Assembly: GCA_023137075.1 (NCBI GenBank)
Contig: JAGLQA010000123.1
Coordinates: 1 to 12,556 of the forward strand
DNA: 12,556 nucleotides
Direction: 5' to 3'
Source of the DNA: Candidatus Aminicenantota bacterium
Lineage (GTDB): Bacteria > Acidobacteriota > Aminicenantia > UBA2199
The notes below the pieces were generated by a model that did no database searches, was not told the origin of the DNA, and worked only from the letters and a program-made list of their open reading frames with translations. A program made the translations under genes and the position numbers. Positions 6,402 to 11,210 of the stretch are shown here, one piece after another. How positions within the stretch are numbered: position 1 is the stretch's first letter; each line of letters begins with the position of its first letter.

Positions 6402-8318
6402 GTGTTTTATACTGCTGCGTTTGAATTCAAGCGGATATATTGTAATAAAAACCACATTACTATTTTCCTTTTCTTTCTTGTCTTTTCCCTCTATTTTGTG
6501 AATACCGGAGTAAAAAAATACCGGGATTTTTTTATAGAGAAAGAGAATTTTCTCAATTATGAAAAGCAGAAAATCAATCGTTATGTCAATTATGAGCAGT
6601 ATGGCGCTTATGGATTCAGGGTTCTTTTCCAGCCGACGCCGATGGCTATTTTCAATTCTTCGGCCTTCCTTTCTCTCGAAGGCACCATCGATACCAAAGA
6701 AATCGTTAACATCTCGATAAATTATAAAGGGAAGCGGATATTTGCCAATAACGGTGCCTTCGGAGATTACTCCAGTATGTTTTATACCTTCGGGAGCCTG
6801 ATTATGTTGTATTTCGGGCTCTATTCCTTTTTCAGTATTCCGGCTCCCGCTTTTGCATGTAAAAATCCCGGTAAAGGAGAAAAAGAAAGGATGATGTTAA
6901 TCTTGAATGGGATTCTTCCGAGACTCCTGTTTCTGAATGGATATTTTTCCGGGGTTATTCTGATGGCGTATGTCACAGTGACACTGCAGGGCATCTCTTT
7001 TACCGGGAGCGAGCTTAAAGTTTTTGTTTTGTTTTCCCTATATATGATCTTGTTTATCAACCTTTTTTATTTAGCAGGAGTCTTGTTTTCGGTGGTTCTA
7101 TCCTTTAAGAAATCCCTGTATATGACTGTTTACGCCCTATGTTTTTTCCTGTGTTTTTTCGTGCCGGAGTTCAACCGGGTGGAATTGGAGCGGCGTGCAA
7201 ATATCATCAAATCCAATGAAACCGTAAACATGAAAAAATTGAACAACGTGATGCGATTTGAAAGGAGATACAAGTCGATCATAGACACCCTTAAAGAAGA
7301 AAAAGTTAAAAATTTAAGACCGATTTTTCGAAAATTCTCAGAGGATTATATGAGAAATGAATCCCGTTTGAATAGGCGTATCGAGAACAATTTAAGTGAA
7401 GATGTAAATAAATTGATTTTTCACAGCAAAAAGAAATCTGTCATTCTACCATCATCTTTCTATCTTTTTTTGACAAAGGAGTTTTCAAGTTACGGGTATA
7501 TCAACTATCAACTTTTTTTCGCATATATGATGGCTCTAAAAAATGATTTTTCCCACTTTTATTTTGAAAAACGATACGCTGAGATCGGTCGGCAGGTTGA
7601 ATCCTTCGTGAAGGGTGAAGAAAATATATTCAAGCCGGAATGCACTTTGCCCGAAAATTTCCTGCAGGGGTTGTCTTTAACCTTTTTTTACGCGCTGCTG
7701 CTGTTCGGTGCTGCCCTGCGATCTTTTAGAAAAAGGATAAAAGCGGCGGATGAAAAATTCAGAGAAAAAAGGGACGAAATTATTGAAATCGATATCAAGA
7801 GAATGGAAAAGGGGAAAACCTATTTTTCTCTTTGCCGGCACCCCTGGGAAAGGGAGAGTCTCTTTTTTTACCTGCTGTCCCGGGAAGCTTCGATTATTGA
7901 GAGATTATCCCTTTGCGACTTTGACCCAGGCATATCGTTGAAATCCTGGCTTCTTTTCGAGTGCCGCAAGAGAGGCATCGCTCCTACCGACGTTTATGCA
8001 AACCTGGAGAAGTCGGGTATCGCAAAGCGAAAACTGAAACTAAAGATCAAAACCCTGGGTTCCGAAATCCTGAACCGGGCCTATCTTGAAATCAGGCTCT
8101 GCGAAAAATCCCGGATCTATGTATTTGATGATTTCTTAAAGGATGTTTCGAAGGATTTTGAAAAGTACTTCAAGCAAAGAGTAAAAGAAATTGGAAACAG
8201 GGCAATTATTATTTATGTCGGCAGTGAGTTGTTCGATATAAATGTGAAAGATAGGAAAACATCCCTGGAAGACAGTCGGTTTTTTATTGTGGATCCGGAT
8301 AATATTTCGTTGAGATAA
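6402..8318 (+). CDS. ABC-2-type permease with C-terminal degenerate ABC ATPase-like domain
   Basis: The 638-residue protein starts at GTG, translationally coupled to the gene before it. The N-terminus EFKRIYCNKN plus a first helix (20-36) is typical of ABC-2 permeases. A large extracytoplasmic loop (37-125) follows, then helices at about 126-148, 171-197, 206-233 and 237-255, a charged external segment (256-418) and a sixth helix (420-440). Residues 460-638 are cytoplasmic and follow the order of an ABC ATPase. GKTYFSLCRHPWERESLFFY (471-490) falls where Walker A belongs but lacks GxxGxGKS. IKTLGSEILNRAYLEIRL (549-566) corresponds to the LSGGQ signature and following helix. RIYVFDDF (571-578) corresponds to Walker B, with DD for DE. 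AIIIYVGSELF (601-611) corresponds to the H-loop strand, without the histidine. It therefore probably cannot hydrolyse ATP alone. A separate active ATPase is not in this window. The permease call is solid; the pseudo-ATPase is inferred from motif order. Confidence 0.75.
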   Translation: MFYTAAFEFKRIYCNKNHITIFLFFLVFSLYFVNTGVKKYRDFFIEKENFLNYEKQKINRYVNYEQYGAYGFRVLFQPTPMAIFNSSAFLSLEGTIDTKEIVNISINYKGKRIFANNGAFGDYSSMFYTFGSLIMLYFGLYSFFSIPAPAFACKNPGKGEKERMMLILNGILPRLLFLNGYFSGVILMAYVTVTLQGISFTGSELKVFVLFSLYMILFINLFYLAGVLFSVVLSFKKSLYMTVYALCFFLCFFVPEFNRVELERRANIIKSNETVNMKKLNNVMRFERRYKSIIDTLKEEKVKNLRPIFRKFSEDYMRNESRLNRRIENNLSEDVNKLIFHSKKKSVILPSSFYLFLTKEFSSYGYINYQLFFAYMMALKNDFSHFYFEKRYAEIGRQVESFVKGEENIFKPECTLPENFLQGLSLTFFYALLLFGAALRSFRKRIKAADEKFREKRDEIIEIDIKRMEKGKTYFSLCRHPWERESLFFYLLSREASIIERLSLCDFDPGISLKSWLLFECRKRGIAPTDVYANLEKSGIAKRKLKLKIKTLGSEILNRAYLEIRLCEKSRIYVFDDFLKDVSKDFEKYFKQRVKEIGNRAIIIYVGSELFDINVKDRKTSLEDSRFFIVDPDNISLR

Positions 8319-8345
8319 AAGGCCATTCTTTTTATTTTCATATTT

Positions 8346-8390
8346 GGGACAGGGTGGGGGCGTAAAAAAGTTGCGTCTCTACCCTATCCC
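8346..8390 (+). repeat. Palindromic repeat family B, copy 2; long wobble-paired hairpin
   Basis: In + strand RNA, bases 8346-8363 pair with 8373-8390 at 17 of 18 positions around the loop AAAAAAGTT. Four of the pairs are G-T/T-G wobbles; C8350/A8386 is the mismatch. The right arm TTGCGTCTCTAC equals copy 1. It lies between the convergent permease and HTH-cassette genes and overlaps the last codon and stop of the minus-strand gene. No T-run follows, so it may protect or shape mRNA 3' ends rather than terminate. Confidence 0.7.
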
Positions 8391-8812
8391 GTATCCTGAT
8401 AGATATCCGAGTAAGGCATTTTTTTCAAAAAAAACTCGTGTAGAATTTCTTTGCGAAATTCCTTATTATTTTTAAAATATTCCTGGAAAACAGCTATTTG
8501 TTCATCTTCCCCGAGTTTCATATAGTGCGTCGTATCAAAAAATCCCCGTTTATAGGTCCACTCTATTCGATTGAGGATATTTTGATGGTTAATCTCTTCA
8601 GGGGGATCGGTATCTTGTTCTGCAACCCGGTTTTGCTTCGCGGCGGGAAACTCGAGTAGATTCGGATATTTATTTTTTTTGTATTTGTGTATTTCCCTGG
8701 CAAATATCAATTTTGCCTGTTCCAATTTTGCAAAAATAATTTGACTTATTTCCGGCATCTCCAATAATTCGAGCAGTTCACCTATTCTCTTTTTATTAAC
8801 CTTCGTCTCCAT
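8384..8812 (-). CDS. HTH-less paralogue of the adjacent XRE regulators (tail-domain protein)
   Basis: The 142-residue product lacks any helix-turn-helix. Its first 45 residues include IGELLELLEMPEISQIIFAK followed by LEQAKLIFAREIHKY, and match the C-terminal segments of the two XRE proteins upstream on the same strand (SELLSLMEIPVIEQVILAKF and YMDLLKHMQIAEVEKIIFAK). The remainder (50-142) is charged, with a helical region EWTYKRGFFDTTHYMKL and EYFKNNKEFRKEILHEFF, of unknown fold. The ATG overlaps the end of the preceding gene by 17 bases, so it is translationally coupled and has only a weak purine-rich site (AAAGAGAAAAG). Inference: it arose from a duplicated regulator tail and may bind the full regulators through the shared segment. 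Its stop codon lies inside a palindromic repeat, so the present C-terminus may come from repeat insertion. Confidence 0.7.
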   Translation of the reverse strand: METKVNKKRIGELLELLEMPEISQIIFAKLEQAKLIFAREIHKYKKNKYPNLLEFPAAKQNRVAEQDTDPPEEINHQNILNRIEWTYKRGFFDTTHYMKLGEDEQIAVFQEYFKNNKEFRKEILHEFFLKKMPYSDIYQDTG

Positions 8813-9272
8813 TACTTTTCTCTTTTTTGTTTTCCCGGTTCTTGCTTAAATAGAAGGACTCTATCTCATCTTTTAAAAGAGCTTTTAGTTCCAGGAACTT
8901 TGCCAGTATGACCTGTTCAATGACCGGAATTTCCATCAGGCTGAGGAGTTCCGAATGGTTTTGCATTTCCCTGCGGTGGTATTTGGGGGGAATGTCCAGT
9001 GCAGGGGAAGCATTTGCGGTTAATTTGTAATCGCTGAGAAATGTAACTCCCGCACCTGTAATCAACCAATTGATATCCAACCCGTATTTTTCGTTGAAAT
9101 AATACAAATAATTTATATTGGGAAACGTTTTACCCTGCTCAAAATTGGTTATGGTAGATTGATAAATTCCTAATTCATCTGCCAATTGCTGCTGGGTTTT
9201 ATTTAACGCCCTGCGAAACTGCCAAAACCTTGAACCCACACCTTTTTTGATAGATGTTTTTTCTTTTGACAT
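8796..9272 (-). CDS. XRE-family helix-turn-helix transcriptional regulator (158 aa)
   Basis: Residues 12-75 form a Cro/CI-type HTH: GSRFWQFRRALNKTQQQLAD, then ELGIYQSTITNFEQGKTFPN and LYYFNEKYGLDINWLITG. TQQQLADELGI is helices 2-3 and QSTITNFEQG the recognition end. A divergent linker (76-103) leads to the conserved tail NHSELLSLMEIPVIEQVILA (105-124) plus KFLELKALLKDEIESF, shared with both neighbouring minus-strand proteins. It is probably a dimeric DNA-binding repressor; the tail would serve for oligomerisation. AAGGAGG (9277-9283 complement), four bases upstream, fixes the ATG at 9272. It has its own promoter and is followed by a coupled HTH-less partner. Two TACCGG half-sites in its leader suggest autoregulation. 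The HTH call is firm; targets are unknown. Confidence 0.9.
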   Translation of the reverse strand: MSKEKTSIKKGVGSRFWQFRRALNKTQQQLADELGIYQSTITNFEQGKTFPNINYLYYFNEKYGLDINWLITGAGVTFLSDYKLTANASPALDIPPKYHRREMQNHSELLSLMEIPVIEQVILAKFLELKALLKDEIESFYLSKNRENKKEKSNGDEG

Positions 9273-9290
9273 ATTTCCTCCTTATGGGAT

Positions 9291-9310
9291 TACCGGTATC
9301 TTTGCCGGTA
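9291..9310. promoter_or_regulatory. Inverted repeat TACCGG-N8-CCGGTA, candidate operator
   Basis: TACCGG (9291-9296) and CCGGTA (9305-9310) form an inverted repeat in the 5' leader of the XRE gene, just upstream of its ribosome binding site. A related ACCGATAT lies between its -35 and -10 boxes (9374-9380), and AACCGGAATATAA lies in the same place in the promoter of the second XRE gene. It could be an operator for these regulators or a small hairpin in the mRNA. Confidence 0.45.
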
Positions 9311-9366
9311 TTACTAAATAATAGTGAAAAACATGCAGTTTATTCATTTTTTTCTTCATAGGAATT

Positions 9367-9395
9367 AATATAACCGATATTTTTGTAGAATTCAA
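9367..9395 (-). promoter_or_regulatory. Sigma-70 promoter of the 158-aa XRE regulator
   Basis: On the minus strand, TTGAAT (complement 9390-9395), a 17-bp spacer and TATATT (complement 9367-9372) give 10 of 12 consensus matches. Transcription would start near 9360, leaving a leader of about 88 nt that contains the TACCGG inverted repeat. Confidence 0.7.
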
Positions 9396-9500
9396 GAAAA
9401 AAATGAAAAAAAATGAAAATTATTTACAATTTGCTTACTCATTCCTATTATTTTCCCTTTCGAGGATAGGTGAAATCAGTAAGATGAGTCCGGAAAAATT

Positions 9501-10055
9501 TTATTTCTCTTCGTTATCTTTTCCCCCAAAATCAAATTCCTCGAAATCGAAAGCATCTATTTCGTTTTTGTACAGGGCTTTTAATTCGGTTAACTTTGCA
9601 AAAATAATTTTCTCTACCTCGGCAATCTGCATGTGTTTGAGCAGGTCCATATAATCGTGATACTTAACGGGTCCCCAATACTCTAAACCGGATTCACCGA
9701 CCCGGGATGTGTCCGAATTTTCGGGCAACTCTGAGATGAATTTGTTACCCTGACCGGTGAATAACCAGTGAATATTTAAGCCGTATTTTTCGTAAAAATG
9801 GTACAGGTAGCCGCTGTTGGGATATGTTTTACCCAATTCAAAATTGGTTATTGTTGATTGGAAAACGTCTAATTCATTAGCCAGATGATGCTGCGGTTTG
9901 TTAATAGCCTTGCGGAATTTTTTAAACCTATCCCCAATTTTTTTCTTTAATTCGCTGCTTTTTGCTTTTTTAGCAGGAGTAATTTTTTTTCTTTTTTTTC
10001 TCACTTTTTTTGTAACGGGATCTTCATTTTTAGTTTTAGCCATTCTTTTCTCCAT
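9501..10055 (-). CDS. XRE-family HTH regulator with lysine-rich N-terminal tail (184 aa)
   Basis: Residues 1-38 are dominated by lysine and arginine (e.g. TKKVRKKRKKITPAKKAK) and are probably disordered, as in histone-like tails. Residues 40-103 are a Cro/CI-type HTH (GDRFKKFRKAINKPQHHLAN, then ELDVFQSTITNFELGKTYPN), closely similar to the 158-aa neighbour: QSTITNFE.GKT.PN is nearly identical. Residues 132-170 carry the shared tail (YMDLLKHMQIAEVEKIIFAK, LTELKALYKNEIDAF), and the end is acidic. The ATG at 10055 has no good ribosome site. The in-frame ATG at 10043 (Met5) has GGAG six bases upstream, so the real product is probably 180 residues starting MAKTKNEDP. A perfect promoter precedes it. 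About 230 bp separate it from the next regulator, so the two are likely separate transcripts. Probably DNA-binding repressor; targets unknown. Confidence 0.88.
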   Translation of the reverse strand: MEKRMAKTKNEDPVTKKVRKKRKKITPAKKAKSSELKKKIGDRFKKFRKAINKPQHHLANELDVFQSTITNFELGKTYPNSGYLYHFYEKYGLNIHWLFTGQGNKFISELPENSDTSRVGESGLEYWGPVKYHDYMDLLKHMQIAEVEKIIFAKLTELKALYKNEIDAFDFEEFDFGGKDNEEK

Positions 10056-10083
10056 ATTTGTTACCTAATAAATGCATATTGAA

Positions 10084-10112
10084 ATTATATTCCGGTTGAT
10101 TTAAGATGTCAA
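10084..10112 (-). promoter_or_regulatory. Perfect consensus sigma-70 promoter of the 184-aa regulator
   Basis: On the minus strand, TTGACA (complement 10107-10112), a 17-bp spacer and TATAAT (complement 10084-10089) match the consensus at all 12 positions. The spacer ends with AACCGGAA against the -10 box. CCGG/TCGG falls at a similar place in the promoter of the 158-aa regulator, as expected for a shared repressor site. Confidence 0.85.
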
Positions 10113-10148
10113 GAAAAAAATTTTATTATTCTGTCGTCTATATTTGCG

Positions 10149-10169
10149 GGGGCGAACAACGTTCACCCC
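10149..10169 (-). repeat. Palindromic repeat family A, copy 2
   Basis: Read on the minus strand, GGGGTGAAC pairs with GTTCGCCCC-type sequence (the two arms share part of a GTTGTT loop region). The T-G wobble is at the same position as in copy 1 (2801-2838). It sits in the 258-bp spacer between the divergent regulator and acyltransferase genes, away from both promoters. Confidence 0.6.
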
Positions 10170-10262
10170 AGGTGAAATCAAAATATTTTATAAAAAATCG
10201 TGAAATTTGCACCGGGTTTTAGCCTGCCGCGCCCATTTTGAGCTTATTAAATTAAAAGGTTC

Positions 10263-10291
10263 TTGACCTAATTTTGTAAAAGAGTTATAAT
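10263..10291 (+). promoter_or_regulatory. Near-consensus sigma-70 promoter of the acyltransferase gene
   Basis: TTGACC (10263-10268), a 17-bp spacer and TATAAT (10286-10291) match 11 of 12 consensus positions. The expected start near 10298 leaves a leader of only about 16 nt. Confidence 0.8.
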
Positions 10292-10293
10292 CT

Positions 10294-10312
10294 GGTTTCT
10301 TAATTGGAAACC
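10294..10312 (+). promoter_or_regulatory. Inverted repeat GGTTTC-N7-GAAACC abutting the start codon
   Basis: GGTTTC (10294-10299) and GAAACC (10307-10312) end one base before the ATG at 10314 and overlap the expected transcription start. The site may be a repressor operator. No proper Shine-Dalgarno sequence is present in this very short leader. Confidence 0.4.
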
Positions 10313-10313
10313 G

Positions 10314-11114
10314 ATGAAAAGTTTTTTTTCGAAAGATAGTTACGATACGCCTGAGGATATGCCCTGTTACTGGGGGGATAGAATCTCGCTGCATTCCCGG
10401 TGGGCTTTTTATATCCCCTTCATCAAGCTCATTTTTAAGTCCCGAAAACTGGCTGTTCAAGGGGCTTTCGACGATGAGAGATGGGTAGAAGTCAGCCTGA
10501 AAATTTTCGAATATATTGAAAAATGCGGCGGGCGGTTCCATATCAAAGGGATCGATAATCTCAGGAAATCGGTGGGTCAACCCGTGGTAATCGTCAGCAA
10601 CCACATGAGCTCCCTCGAGACGACCATTTTCCCCTGCCTCATTAACCCGGTTCTACCAATGACCTACGTGGTTAAAGAAAGCCTGGTTAAGCAGCGGGTG
10701 TTTGGCCCCGTCATGCGTTCGAGAGACCCGATTGTCGTAGCCCGGAAAAATCCTAAAGAAGATTTGATCAAAGTCTTGACTGAGGGTCAAAAAATCCTGG
10801 AGAAGGGACGCTCCTTAGTCATCTTTCCCCAGAGTACCCGTTCTGCTGAATTCATCCCCGCAAAATTCAATTCCTTAGGAGTGAAGTTGGCCAGAAGGGC
10901 GGGTGTAAAGGTAATACCCACTGCGGTTAAAACGGACTTCTGGGGTAATAGTAAGATCAATTTTATGAAAGATCTGGGACCTTTCTCACGGGACAAACCG
11001 ATTTACATAACTTTTGGTGAACCCATGGAGATTGAAGGAACCGGAAAAGGGCAGCACCAACATGTTATAGATTTTATTACGTCCCATCTGAAAGAATGGA
11101 ATGCCCCGAAGTAA
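10314..11114 (+). CDS. PlsC-like lysophospholipid/glycerolipid acyltransferase with variant motifs
   Basis: The 266-residue protein fits the PlsC/LPLAT fold, which transfers acyl chains to lysophospholipids at the cytoplasmic membrane. Motif I is SNHMSSLE (95-102), giving H97-x4-E102 instead of the usual HX4D. The motif II area reads SRDPIVVARKNPKE (136-149). Motif III is VIFPQSTRS (169-177) instead of FPEGTRS, and motif IV is VKVIPTAV (198-205). There is no clear transmembrane helix; residues 30-42 are mildly hydrophobic. Aspartate-to-glutamate in HX4D and FPQxTR variants suggest a divergent subfamily, still likely active because His97 remains, but the acceptor is open (lysophosphatidate, another lysolipid or a specialised envelope lipid). 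A strong promoter with a very short leader lies upstream. The next gene, a periplasmic protease, follows after 96 bp on the same strand without an obvious terminator. Confidence 0.85.
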   Translation: MKSFFSKDSYDTPEDMPCYWGDRISLHSRWAFYIPFIKLIFKSRKLAVQGAFDDERWVEVSLKIFEYIEKCGGRFHIKGIDNLRKSVGQPVVIVSNHMSSLETTIFPCLINPVLPMTYVVKESLVKQRVFGPVMRSRDPIVVARKNPKEDLIKVLTEGQKILEKGRSLVIFPQSTRSAEFIPAKFNSLGVKLARRAGVKVIPTAVKTDFWGNSKINFMKDLGPFSRDKPIYITFGEPMEIEGTGKGQHQHVIDFITSHLKEWNAPK

Positions 11115-11210
11115 AGAATTATAGAAAGGGAAGCGGAATTCCCTAAAATTCCACACAAATAAGTGTTGATTGAAATGCAATTTTATCGGATGGTTGTACG
11201 AGGAAATAAA

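Noticed and set aside
9403..9654. + strand open frame opposite the 184-aa regulator and its downstream spacer
   Set aside because: It lies mostly antisense to a clear HTH gene, and its low-complexity serine/phenylalanine sequence mirrors that gene's codons.
10188..10604. Minus-strand open frame across the acyltransferase promoter and 5' end
   Set aside because: It overlaps a strong promoter and the recognised PlsC motifs on the other strand, and has no convincing start signal.
11128..11143. GGGAA/TTCCC hairpin after the acyltransferase gene
   Set aside because: It has only 5 bp and no T-run, so there is no reason to call a terminator; the two genes may be co-transcribed.
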